Assembly (NCBI GenBank): GCA_020072905.1
Contig: JAIQGB010000049.1
Coordinates: 1 to 33,332, forward strand
DNA: 33,332 nt
Direction: 5' to 3'
From: Terriglobia bacterium
GTDB lineage: Bacteria > Acidobacteriota > Terriglobia > UBA7540
The translations under genes were made by a program, and so were the position numbers. Below, in pieces: positions 17,794-26,761 of this stretch (position 1 is its first letter; each line of letters begins with the position of its first letter). Below the pieces are notes generated by a model that worked only from the letters and a program-made list of their open reading frames with translations, did not search any database and had not been told where the DNA came from.

Positions 17794-18772
17794 CTACCAT
17801 CTCAACAGAGCTGTTTCAGCGGCCATGCCCGGCCCGAGCGCGATCATCACTCCCCAGTCACCCGGCTGCGGGTCCCCCTCGCGAATGACCTCATCCAGGA
17901 CGAATAATACCGTCGCTGAGGACATGTTCCCGTAATGGCGATAGATCTGCTTCGAATAACGCAACTGCTCATGCGTCAGGCCGAAGTGCTCCTGGTCGGT
18001 CGTGACGACCTCGTCCTCCGGCTGCAAGTCGAGACCGGCGATCACGACCGAGCACCCGCGCGTCGTCGAGTCGACGAGCGCGACGCAGCTTCCCTTCGCG
18101 CTGCTCGAAACCCACCTTGCCGAGCTGCTCGGGATCGAGGAAGGTTTGGAAATCGACCACCATCGGGAAGCGGCGGCCGTCGTGCGCTTCGCTACTGAGA
18201 AGAAGCGCCGCGGCACCGTCCGCGCAGATGGCGTTGCCGACCACCGTTTCGAGCGAGTTGTCGATGTAGTAGCTCGCCGAGCAGATTTCGACCGAAAGCA
18301 TAAGGGCTGTGCGGCCGGGACGGGCCGTGGTGTAATCCCAGACACGCTGCAGCGTGGGCAGCGCACCCGCGCAGCCCAGGCCCAGCATCGGTGCGCGCTC
18401 GACGTCGCTGCGGAACTTCATGTGGCCGATGAGCCGGCTGCCCAGGTCCGGGCAAAGATAGCCTGTGCATGTACAGACTGCGAAGAGGTCGACGTCACGC
18501 GGCGTCAGGCCCGCCGACTCCAGGCAGCGGTGCACAGCCCGGCACCCCGTTTCCATCGCCCCGCGCAGGTAGCGCTGGTTCAACTGGTCGGGCGTTTCCT
18601 GGCGGCTGAAACTCCCCGGGTCGAGATAGAAATGGCGGTATTCAATGTCGCTGTTGAGGAAAATCTCGAGAATCCGCTGGCTCTCGTAACCCGCCAGCCG
18701 GTAGGCGTCACGTTGCGTGAAACGCTGGGGAGGATTTGCCGTGCCGATGGCGATAATTCGCGGATTGCTCAA
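17794..18772 (-). pseudogene. type III polyketide synthase (chalcone synthase-like), frame-disrupted/chimeric
   Basis: N-part (17969-18772 frame) MSNPRIIAIGTANPPQRFTQ...GLGCAGALPTLQR...GDGAAALLLSS-like; C-part (17794-18366 frame) EQLRYSKQIYRHYGNMSSATVLFVLDEV...GWGVMIALGPGMAAE-like; no HPGG active-site segment in either frame. Confidence 0.8.
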
Positions 18773-18944
18773 GCGCGTCCTGCTCCTCGATTTGGGTCAA
18801 TGCCCTGACACTGATTAGACGCATACAATAGCCCTGTAGACGGCGAAAAGGAATCGCCACCATGTAAACTGATTGTCAAGGAATGATTTTCGTGGTCTTC
18901 TCGATTAGAATCGAAGTTGGCAGATGCCCTCGCGGGGGGTTGCT

Positions 18945-19244
18945 ATGGTGACACAAGAACAGGTCTTCGAGGTGCTCCGCGACTGCTACGACCCGGAGCT
19001 CCCCGTCAACATCGTCGATCTGGGGCTGGTGTATGACGTCGCGGTCCAGGACGACAACGTCAAGGTGGTGATGACACTCACCGCTCGCGGATGCCCGGCG
19101 CACTCCTTCATCAGCGAGAGCGTGCGGGTGCGTGTGGCCAAGATTCCCGGCGTGAAGTCCGCCGACGTGCAGGTGGTTTGGGACCCGCCCTGGGACATCA
19201 GTCGCATGAGCGAGGCAGCCAAGAAGCGCCTGGGGATGATGTAG
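18945..19244 (+). CDS. MIP18/DUF59 family protein (SufT/PaaD-like, Fe-S maturation)
   Basis: VFEVLRDCYDPELPVNIVDLGLVYDV...MTLTARGCPAHSFI. Confidence 0.88.
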   Translation: MVTQEQVFEVLRDCYDPELPVNIVDLGLVYDVAVQDDNVKVVMTLTARGCPAHSFISESVRVRVAKIPGVKSADVQVVWDPPWDISRMSEAAKKRLGMM

Positions 19245-19412
19245 AGACGTTTCGGCGGAACGTCGCACGCGGAGGCGGCCCCTGGGGCCACCTCTCCGTT
19301 CGCATCCGCGCCCACCGCCATGCAGGCCGGGCTGGCATCGAGAACCCACGCACCACGACAACAAGTAACATTCGCTGGGCTCAGCGACAGATCCTGATGC
19401 GCGGAGGCACTG

Positions 19413-20048
19413 ATGATCCGAATCACCGAAAAGAAGACGGAACAATACATCTACTCCCTGCTCCCGCGGCGCGATGCGGTGCTGCGCGAAATGGAACGCT
19501 ACGCCGCCCGCCACGATGTGCCCATCGTCGGCCCGGCCTGTGGACGCCTGCTATACCAACTGGCCCGCCTGATCGGGGCGCGGCGCGTCTTCGAATTGGG
19601 TTCGGCGATCGGCTACTCAACGCTGTGGCTGGCGCGTGCCGTCGGGCCGGAGGGCACGGTCTACTACACCGACAATAGTGCGGACAATGCCCGTCGCGCC
19701 GAAGCTTCGTTCCGCCGCGCCGGTGTCGTGGACCGTGTCCGTATCCTGGTGGGCGACGCCCTCCGAATGCTGGAATCCACCGAAGGCGAGTTCGACCTCA
19801 TCTTCAACGACGTAAGTAAGGCGCAGTACCCGGAAGTTTTCCATTTGGCCGTGCCCCGCCTGCGCTCCGGCGGCTTGTTCATCGCCGACAATGTCCTCCG
19901 CGAGGGGCGGGCGGCCCGCCCTGCCGCCAAGCAAGACACCGCAACGCGCGCCATCAGGAAATTCAATCGCCTCGTCTATGGCTCGAAGGAACTTTTCACG
20001 ACCATTGTGCCGCTGCGCGACGGGTTCGCTGTGTGCCTGAAGAATTGA
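19413..20048 (+). CDS. O-methyltransferase (class I SAM, COMT/CCoAOMT family 3)
   Basis: RRVFELGSAIGYSTLWLARAVGPEGTVYYTD; FDLIFNDVSKAQYPE; GGLFIADNVL. Confidence 0.85.
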   Translation: MIRITEKKTEQYIYSLLPRRDAVLREMERYAARHDVPIVGPACGRLLYQLARLIGARRVFELGSAIGYSTLWLARAVGPEGTVYYTDNSADNARRAEASFRRAGVVDRVRILVGDALRMLESTEGEFDLIFNDVSKAQYPEVFHLAVPRLRSGGLFIADNVLREGRAARPAAKQDTATRAIRKFNRLVYGSKELFTTIVPLRDGFAVCLKN

Positions 20049-20183
20049 ATCATTGAGCCATTGGTTCATTGATTCATTGAAGCTCACCGGCCAGCTCTCG
20101 GTTGTCTTGTCTCTCAAAAGGAACAGGCGCACGCCTGATCATATCAACGGCTCAATGGTTCAATGATCCAATGGATCAATCCC
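20044..20183. repeat. two inverted degenerate arrays with 8-nt period
   Basis: attgaatc attgagcc attggttc attgattc attgaagc (20044-20083); tcaacggc tcaatggt tcaatgat ccaatgga tcaatccc (20144-20183). Confidence 0.8.
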
Positions 20184-20204
20184 CACAGCGCTCTTCCCTG
20201 CCCC

Positions 20205-21116
20205 TCACCCTCGGAACAGATTCCTCAATAGGAACACTAGGTTTGCCGGGCGTTCGGCGAGGCGGCGCATGAAATAAGCGTACCATTGGCGGCCATAGGG
20301 CACATAGACGCGCACGCGGAAGCCTTCACGAAGGAGCTGCCGCTGCAGCCTGCGCCGGATGCCATAAAGCATCTGGAATTCGAAGCACTCGGGCCCCAGG
20401 CCCCGCGCACGCGCGTACTCTTTTGTGGCGGCGATCATCTGCGGGTCGTGGGTGGCGATCGCGTGGTAATAACCGCTGGAGAGCAGCTTCTGCATCAGCC
20501 GAACGTAGTTCTGGTCCACATCCTCCTTGCGAGGGAAAGCCACCTCCGGTGGCTCCTTGTAGGCGCCTTTGCAGAGCCGGATCCGCGCCCCAGTCTGGAG
20601 CAGGTCTTCCACGTCCTTCTCGCTGCGATAAAGGTACGATTGGATGACGATCCCCAACACCTCGCGCGGGGCATTCACTTCGCGGAAGGCGCGGAGCGTG
20701 GCGTCGGTGTGCGCAGAACTTTCCATATCGATGCGCACAAAGTTGTGGTGGAGCGTGGCGCGCTCGGCGATGGCGGCGAGGTGCCGGCACGTCATCGCTT
20801 CGTCGAGGGCGAGGCCGAGCTGCGTCAGTTTGATGGAAATATGCGAGCGGAGGCCTTCGGCGGCGAGGCGGTCGAGGATCCGCAGGTAAACCTGGCAGGC
20901 TTCTCCCGCCGCCGCAGCCTCGTGGACGCTCTCGCCCAGGTAGTCGAGCGTGACCTCGAAGCCCTCGTCAGCTAGACGCCGGACCACGCCCAGCGCATCG
21001 GCAAGTTCCTCGCCGGCGATGAAGCGCGCCGCAAGGCGCCGCCCGAGTGATGACCTCAGCAGAAGCTTTTTGGGAAATTCGCGCTCGGACAGGTAGAGCA
21101 GAAAGGAGCGGAGCAT
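20205..21116 (-). CDS. proline dehydrogenase
   Basis: HISIKLTQLGLALDEA; FVRIDMESSAHTDATL; RIRLCKGAYKEP; ATHDPQMI; FEFQMLYGIRRRLQ; RVYVPYGRQWYAYFMRRLAERPAN. Confidence 0.9.
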   Translation of the reverse strand: MLRSFLLYLSEREFPKKLLLRSSLGRRLAARFIAGEELADALGVVRRLADEGFEVTLDYLGESVHEAAAAGEACQVYLRILDRLAAEGLRSHISIKLTQLGLALDEAMTCRHLAAIAERATLHHNFVRIDMESSAHTDATLRAFREVNAPREVLGIVIQSYLYRSEKDVEDLLQTGARIRLCKGAYKEPPEVAFPRKEDVDQNYVRLMQKLLSSGYYHAIATHDPQMIAATKEYARARGLGPECFEFQMLYGIRRRLQRQLLREGFRVRVYVPYGRQWYAYFMRRLAERPANLVFLLRNLFRG

Positions 21117-21121
21117 GAGGT

Positions 21122-21185
21122 CAGGTGTCGGGTGCCAGGTGTCAGGCCTTTGCCCTAAAACCTCACACCTGAAACCTAGCACCTG
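21122..21185. repeat. two inverted degenerate arrays with 7-nt period
   Basis: caggtgt cgggtgc caggtgt cagg (21122-21146); cctcaca cctgaaa cctagca cctg (21161-21185). Confidence 0.8.
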
Positions 21186-21190
21186 CTTTC

Positions 21191-22111
21191 TCAGTGTTCG
21201 GCTTCCAGAAACCTCTCGGCGTCGATCGCGGCCATGCAGCCGGATCCCGCCGCCGTAATCGCCTGGCGGTAGACGGGGTCCTGTACATCGCCGGCAGCGA
21301 AGACGCCCGGCACGCTGGTCTTCGCGCCCTCGCGCGTGAGGATATAACCCACATCGTTCATTTCGAGCTGTCCGCGAAACAGGCTGGTATTCGGCGAGTG
21401 GCCGATGCCGATGAAGACGCCGTCGCAGCCTTTCAAGGTCTCTTCGCCCGTTTTGGTGTTCTTGAGTTTTACGGCGCTCACTTCGCCCTTGGCGGGATCG
21501 AGGATGTCGGCGACCACGGAATTCCACACGGGCTTGATCTTCTCGTTGCGCAGGAGCCGGTCCTGCATGATCTTCGAGGCGCGCAACTGGTCGCGGCGGT
21601 GAATGAGGTTAACCTGGGTGGCGTAGCGGGTGAGGAAAAGCGCTTCCTCGGCCGCCGTGTCGCCGCCGCCCACCACCGCCACCTCCTTGTTGCGGAAGAA
21701 ATAGCCGTCGCAGGTGGCGCAGGTTGAGACGCCATGGCCGAGCAACTTGCGCTCCGACTCGAGTCCGAGCATCTTCGCAGACGCTCCGGAAGCAATGACG
21801 AGCGTGCGAGTCTCGAGGCGCTGGCCGCTCACTTCGAGAACGAACGGCCGCCGCGAGAGGTCAACGCGCGTGACGTTCCCTTCCAAGAATTCCGCGCCAA
21901 ACTCCGCCGCCTGCTTCTGCATCAGCTCAATCAGCTCGGGTCCCTGGACACCCTTGGGGAAGCCGGGAAAATTTTCGACCAGGGTTGTGAGCGTCAACTG
22001 GCCGCCGGCTTCGAGCCCGCGGATCAGCAGCGGCGCAAGGTTGGCACGCCCCGCGTAGAGGGCCGCCGTCAGCCCCGCCGGACCCGAACCGATAATCACT
22101 ACATTCCTCAT
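21191..22111 (-). CDS. trxB: thioredoxin reductase
   Basis: VVIIGSGPAGLTAALYAGRA; CATCDGYFFRNKEVAVVGGGDTAAEEALFLT; GVFAAGDVQDPVYRQAITAAGSGCMAA. Confidence 0.95.
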   Translation of the reverse strand: MRNVVIIGSGPAGLTAALYAGRANLAPLLIRGLEAGGQLTLTTLVENFPGFPKGVQGPELIELMQKQAAEFGAEFLEGNVTRVDLSRRPFVLEVSGQRLETRTLVIASGASAKMLGLESERKLLGHGVSTCATCDGYFFRNKEVAVVGGGDTAAEEALFLTRYATQVNLIHRRDQLRASKIMQDRLLRNEKIKPVWNSVVADILDPAKGEVSAVKLKNTKTGEETLKGCDGVFIGIGHSPNTSLFRGQLEMNDVGYILTREGAKTSVPGVFAAGDVQDPVYRQAITAAGSGCMAAIDAERFLEAEH

Positions 22112-22340
22112 GCGCCTCGCCTCTTCCTCGGGGTCATGGTCGCGACGGATTATCTTACTCGATGGCCCACCTTTCGTATAGCCGCTTCAAGCTGCCGCCA
22201 CGCGGGCGTGGCCGACCGTCGATCCTCGCGCCTGCAGGCGTACCCATTGCTTACTTCCGACATTTGATGATACAAACAAGATTCCCGTTTCGGAAGGCGA
22301 TCAAGGACAGTGCGCCGGCCAATGCGTCCCGGGCCGCGCG

Positions 22341-23267
22341 ATGGTCACAGGTGTTCAGCCCATGGATGCCATCGTCCTGGAAGGCGTTTCGAAGCATTTC
22401 AACTCGGTTACCGCGGTGAGCGATCTCAACCTGCGGGTGAGCGAGGGTGCGCTCTTCGGCCTCCTCGGCCCGAACGGCGCGGGCAAGACCACCACCTTGC
22501 GCATGATCCTGCGGGTGCTGATCCCCGACCAGGGCGCCGTGCGTATTTTCGGCGAGCCGCTCAGCGACCGGGCGCAGGATCTGATGGGCTACCTGCCCGA
22601 AGACCGCGGCCTCTACCCGCGCATGAAGGTCCGCGAGATTCTGCGGTTTCTCGCCGCGCTCAAGGGAGTGACGGAAAGGGAGGCCGACCGCCGCGCGCGG
22701 CAGTGGCTGGAACGGCTGGAGTTGGCGGACTGGGCCGAGAAGAAGATCATCGACCTCTCCAAGGGCATGCAGCAGAAAGTGCAATTCATCGCCGCGGTTC
22801 TCCACCGGCCGCGCTTGCTGATCCTCGATGAGCCCTTCACGGGCCTCGATCCGCTCAACGCGCAGGTCATCAAGGACATCATGCTGGAGATGCGCCAACA
22901 GGGAACGACCCTCATCCTCTCCACCCACCGGATGGAACAGGTGGAGATGATGTGCGACTCCATCTGCCTGATTCACCAGGGACGCAAAGTGCTCGATGGC
23001 GAGCTCGCCGCCATCAAGCGGTCTTATGGAAAGAATACTCTGCGCATTCAGTACGCCGGCAACGGGGGCTTCCTGGACTTGCCCGAGCTCATCGAAAGCA
23101 CCAATCATTACGGGGCCGTCGTCGAAGTCAAGCTGCGCCCCGGCGCCGACCCACAGGAAATTCTGAAGCTCGCCGTCCAGCGCGGTGTGCGTATTTCCCG
23201 CTTCGAACTGATCGAGCCGCCGCTGAACGATATCTTCATCGAAAAGGTCTCCGAGGCCGATGCGTAA
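22341..23267 (+). CDS. ABC-2 type transporter ATP-binding protein (NatA-like)
   Basis: GPNGAGKTTTLRMILRV; LSKGMQQKVQFIAA; LLILDEPFTGLDPLNAQ. Confidence 0.92.
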   Translation: MVTGVQPMDAIVLEGVSKHFNSVTAVSDLNLRVSEGALFGLLGPNGAGKTTTLRMILRVLIPDQGAVRIFGEPLSDRAQDLMGYLPEDRGLYPRMKVREILRFLAALKGVTEREADRRARQWLERLELADWAEKKIIDLSKGMQQKVQFIAAVLHRPRLLILDEPFTGLDPLNAQVIKDIMLEMRQQGTTLILSTHRMEQVEMMCDSICLIHQGRKVLDGELAAIKRSYGKNTLRIQYAGNGGFLDLPELIESTNHYGAVVEVKLRPGADPQEILKLAVQRGVRISRFELIEPPLNDIFIEKVSEADA

Positions 23268-24534
23268 ACTCTGGCTGGTCGTCAAACGCGAATACCTCGC
23301 GCGCGTCCGGACGCGCGCGTTTGTCATCAGTACGGTGTCCTTGCCGCTCCTCACGCTCGGCATCCTGGTGCTTGCCCAAGTGGTCGCCCGACAGCATCAG
23401 GACCATCCGCTGAAAATTGCCATCCTCGACGCCGCCGGCGGCTTGGGGGAACCTGTCGCCAAAGGCCTGACCCAGAAACTGCCCGACGGGCGCCCGACGT
23501 TCCAGGTGACCAAAACGATCGAGCGTCCGGAGCAGACCGAGAAGGTCCGCGAAGAACTGCGCGCGCAGCTCCGCCAGGGACGGCTCGATGCCTACCTGCT
23601 GATTCCCCGCGACGTGCTGGAGGGAAAAGCCGCGGAGTTCCACTCCAAGAATCCCGGCGACGCCATGATCACCGCACCCCTGCGGCGCGCCGTTACGGAA
23701 GCGGTCATCAGGCGACGGCTCAGCGACAGCGGCGTGCAGGTGGAGAACTTGGAGAAGGTCATTCGCAGCGTGGACCTCACCCTCGTCAAAGTCACCGAGC
23801 AAGGCGAGGCGGAAGAAAAAGGCCAGACTTTTCTCCTGGCCACTGCTCTGGCGACCGTGCTCTATATCACGCTTCTCACTTACGGGATCGCGACGATGCG
23901 CTCGATTCTGGAGGAGAAGTCGACGCGGATGGTGGAGATCCTGATCGCCTCGATCCGGCCGTCACAGCTCCTGGCAGGAAAAATCCTGGGCGTGGCGGGT
24001 GTTGGCCTGACGCAGTTCTTGATCTGGATCCTGACGGCGGCGGCCCTGGGCGCTTACGGCGGGGCTATGGCCAGGGCCCTCCAGCCGGACGCCAGCCCCG
24101 TCCAGGTCCACTTCCCACTCTCCACCCTGGTCTACCTGGTGGTGTTCTTCCTGGGAGGCTATTTCCTTTACGCCACGCTCTATGCCACCGTCGGTGCCAT
24201 CGTCTCCAGCGAAGAGGACGCGCAACAGATGCAGTGGCCGGTCACCTTACTGGTGATCATGGCATTCGTGCCCTTCGGCATCGTCCTGCACGACCCGAAT
24301 TCGCCGGCCTCCGTCGTTCTTTCCCTGGTTCCCTTCTTCGCACCGATCCTGATGTTCCTGCGCATCGCCCTGCAGACCCCACCCTGGTGGCAGATCGCGC
24401 TGTCGCTCGCGCTCCTCGTGCTGACTACCGTCGGCCTGATCCGATTTGCCGGGAGGGTCTACCGCGTTGGCGTGCTGATGTACGGAAAGCGTCCGTCGCT
24501 GGTGGAGGTGTTTCGCTGGCTCAAATACACGTAG
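23260..24534 (+). CDS. ABC-2 type transporter permease (NatB-like)
   Basis: Overlaps preceding ATPase; VVKREYLARVRTRAFVISTVSLPLL...MVEILIASIRPSQLLAGKILGVAGVGLTQ. Confidence 0.9.
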   Translation: MRKLWLVVKREYLARVRTRAFVISTVSLPLLTLGILVLAQVVARQHQDHPLKIAILDAAGGLGEPVAKGLTQKLPDGRPTFQVTKTIERPEQTEKVREELRAQLRQGRLDAYLLIPRDVLEGKAAEFHSKNPGDAMITAPLRRAVTEAVIRRRLSDSGVQVENLEKVIRSVDLTLVKVTEQGEAEEKGQTFLLATALATVLYITLLTYGIATMRSILEEKSTRMVEILIASIRPSQLLAGKILGVAGVGLTQFLIWILTAAALGAYGGAMARALQPDASPVQVHFPLSTLVYLVVFFLGGYFLYATLYATVGAIVSSEEDAQQMQWPVTLLVIMAFVPFGIVLHDPNSPASVVLSLVPFFAPILMFLRIALQTPPWWQIALSLALLVLTTVGLIRFAGRVYRVGVLMYGKRPSLVEVFRWLKYT

Positions 24535-24573
24535 GCGCCGGGACGCGCCCCCGCGATGAGGCCGGCGCGCCCG

Positions 24574-24771
24574 CTAGATTTCCTCCATGCCCTCGACCGG
24601 CGTCGGCGTACAGACGCGGAAGGGTACGTCCTGGACCTGGCCGCAGTCTTCGTTCTTGCACTGGAGGTCTTCGAATTTGTTGGGCCAGCCGTCTTCCTCG
24701 CTAACTACACGGCGGAAGGACTGCTTTCTTCCGCAACTTGGACATTCCCACTCGACGAGATAAGCCTGCAT
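24574..24771 (-). CDS. small zinc-ribbon protein
   Basis: MQAYLVEWECPSCGRKQSFRRV...LQCKNEDCGQVQDVPFRV. Confidence 0.55.
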   Translation of the reverse strand: MQAYLVEWECPSCGRKQSFRRVVSEEDGWPNKFEDLQCKNEDCGQVQDVPFRVCTPTPVEGMEEI

Positions 24772-24919
24772 GCGCCGCTCCTGTGGTCGCTGCTCGCCAG
24801 TTCTCAGTTTCCCAGGATAATTCTCTTCACGACCAGGCACCAAAGTCAAAGGGTTTGCGAGTGACCAGGGCCGGCTCGGCGCTTGACACTCGCAAACAAG
24901 CTGGGCGAAGCTGGGTGCC

Positions 24920-25267
24920 ATGACCCTCGCGCCTCTCACCGTCGCCTGCCCGGAGTGCGGTTCGCGCGACGTTTTCTATTCCTGCAAGCCGGAATGCTGC
25001 TTCAACCACGTCTGCAACCAATGCTACACCACCTTCGAGCTCGAAACCGAGCGCGTCGGCGAACTGCAGGAGGATATCACGGCGCCTCCCGACCCCGACC
25101 CGTCCGCACCCACAGCGCCCTGCGCGCGCTGCGGGGAGTATAAGATCTTCGCCATGGACGGAATGCTGCCCCGCTCTGCACAATACCTCTGTGTCTCCTG
25201 CAAAGCGCTCCTGGCTCTCTCGATTACCAATGTGGCCAAGGGTTCGTTGCCGAGGGAAGGACAATAG
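24920..25267 (+). CDS. double zinc-ribbon protein
   Basis: CPECGSRDVFYSCKPECCFNHVCNQC ... CARCGEYKIF...YLCVSCKALLAL. Confidence 0.6.
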   Translation: MTLAPLTVACPECGSRDVFYSCKPECCFNHVCNQCYTTFELETERVGELQEDITAPPDPDPSAPTAPCARCGEYKIFAMDGMLPRSAQYLCVSCKALLALSITNVAKGSLPREGQ

Positions 25268-25382
25268 AAGGCAACCACCGGCCTGCGTGACCGGGATCCC
25301 GCGGCCGTTTATCTGGCAGCACGGCAGGTGCCGGGACAGAGCCGAGAGCCGCGCGGTTTTCTCCACCACAAACTGAACAACT

Positions 25383-25399
25383 CTCGACTTGAAGTCGAG
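25383..25399. repeat. perfect palindrome CTCGACTT-g-AAGTCGAG
   Basis: 8-bp arms, 1-nt centre, intergenic; second CGTCTT-g-AAGACG at 25465-25477. Confidence 0.6.
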
Positions 25400-25543
25400 G
25401 GGGTCTGAGCTGCTTGGAGCCTTGACGCTTCACCCTCAGTTCTGGCTGCCATCGGCCGTGTCATCGTCTTGAAGACGGCTGAAAGGAGAGTGTGGTAGCA
25501 CCCTCCGGGTCACAGCTGCAGAACCCGCAGCCATGTCGCCCGA

Positions 25544-25825
25544 CTACTCCTGCCCTGAGAAGGAGGGGTTTCCAGCATCCCTGCGGGAGACACTAATGTG
25601 GTCAACTGGCGGGAGAAAAAACTTGTGCCACCTCTCGCTGGCTCTCATCATGAGCGAGAGTCGCGACCAGTGAGGGGGAAAAAGGACACTTCCCTGCGCC
25701 ACGATGCGGTCGAGGAGGTCAGCTTCTCCAGCTAACAACAGCGCAATTAGCAGGGCAGCGGACCCCACAGCCCCCACGAAAATGGCTACCACAATCAAGA
25801 CCAGGTACTCTTCAATCAAAAACAT
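25544..25825 (-). CDS. small hypothetical membrane protein
   Basis: MFLIEEYLVLIVVAIFVGAVGSAALLIALLLAGEADLL one TM segment; located after MerR-like gene on same strand. Confidence 0.4.
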   Translation of the reverse strand: MFLIEEYLVLIVVAIFVGAVGSAALLIALLLAGEADLLDRIVAQGSVLFPPHWSRLSLMMRASERWHKFFLPPVDHISVSRRDAGNPSFSGQE

Positions 25826-25883
25826 CTGTTACTCCATCTAGCTCTCGGACCGATCGCTCGCCCATTGATCCCCTTGCCTTGTC

Positions 25884-26144
25884 CTACGAGTTTGTGGCAC
25901 ACGCCGACGCGGCCGGTGGCGCAAGCTTGGCCCGTGCCTCGTCCACAGAGAGACCTCTTTGGCGCATAAGAAAAAGCACACCTTTCAACCGGTAAAAATC
26001 CTGCGAGGAATAGTATGTGCGCCCTTTCTTGGGCACACTTTTTATCAGTCCTCGGCTCTCAAAACGGGCCAGTTCCTCTAACGAGAGCCCCAGCTTGCTC
26101 GCCAAGTGTTCATTGAGAAGATAGTCTGGCATTTGCTCTAGCAC
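25884..26144 (-). CDS. MerR-like winged-HTH protein
   Basis: MPDYLLNEHLASKLGLSLEELARFESRGLIKSVPKKGRTYYSSQDFYRLKGVLFLMRQRGLSVDEAR. Confidence 0.7.
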   Translation of the reverse strand: MLEQMPDYLLNEHLASKLGLSLEELARFESRGLIKSVPKKGRTYYSSQDFYRLKGVLFLMRQRGLSVDEARAKLAPPAASACATNS

Positions 26145-26286
26145 CTCCTGAATCGTCCTGGGTCTGCGTCATAAAAGCTGCTCAAGCCGCTTATAGCTCG
26201 CACGACCGGATCGAACCCCCCCCCGGACAGGAGAGGGATTCGTATATTCAAATATAACAATATATCGAGCCAAAAAAAATCCCCTC

Positions 26287-26607
26287 CTAGCTTACCTCAA
26301 GCTGCGCCAAGAGATCCTTCACATCGACCAGATGGTTGTTGAAGATTTCCTTCGCCGCGTCCAGCAGCCGAAATATCGCAGGGTCCTGCACCGAGTAGAA
26401 AACGCTGCTGCCATTCTTCCGGGCCACCACAATGCTCCTATTCCTGAGTACCGCCAACTGCTGAGAGAGCGTGCTTTGCTCCACCGCCAGGCGTGAACAT
26501 AGATCGTTAACACCCACCTCGCCGGCCCGCAGGGCGTCGAGAATCCTTATCCGCAGGGGGTGGGCAAGAGCCTTAAAGAATTCCGCCTTGAATTGGCTTA
26601 TTTCCAT
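26287..26607 (-). CDS. ArsR-family transcriptional regulator
   Basis: FFKALAHPLRIRILDALRAGEVGVNDLCSRLAVEQSTLSQQLAVLRNRSIVVARKNGSSVFYSV. Confidence 0.9.
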   Translation of the reverse strand: MEISQFKAEFFKALAHPLRIRILDALRAGEVGVNDLCSRLAVEQSTLSQQLAVLRNRSIVVARKNGSSVFYSVQDPAIFRLLDAAKEIFNNHLVDVKDLLAQLEVS

Positions 26608-26761
26608 GTTGGCGACCCTGGTTGACCGGCACCTTAGCGGTCTAACATGATATTTGCATATTCAGATGTCTTTGTCAATGGCCATATTGTCGTAGCGGGC
26701 TGGCCGTGGAGAGTTCTCCCTTTGACTTTGACGAAATGGAGGTTGGTCACTCAACGCCTAA

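Noticed and set aside
20044-20183. Possible CRISPR array
   Set aside because: Units are only 8 nt, degenerate, with no spacers or cas genes
20205-21527. Full 440-aa version of the proline dehydrogenase ORF
   Set aside because: N-terminal 136 aa run through the intergenic inverted repeat and overlap trxB in another frame; real start is MLRSFLLYLSE at 21116
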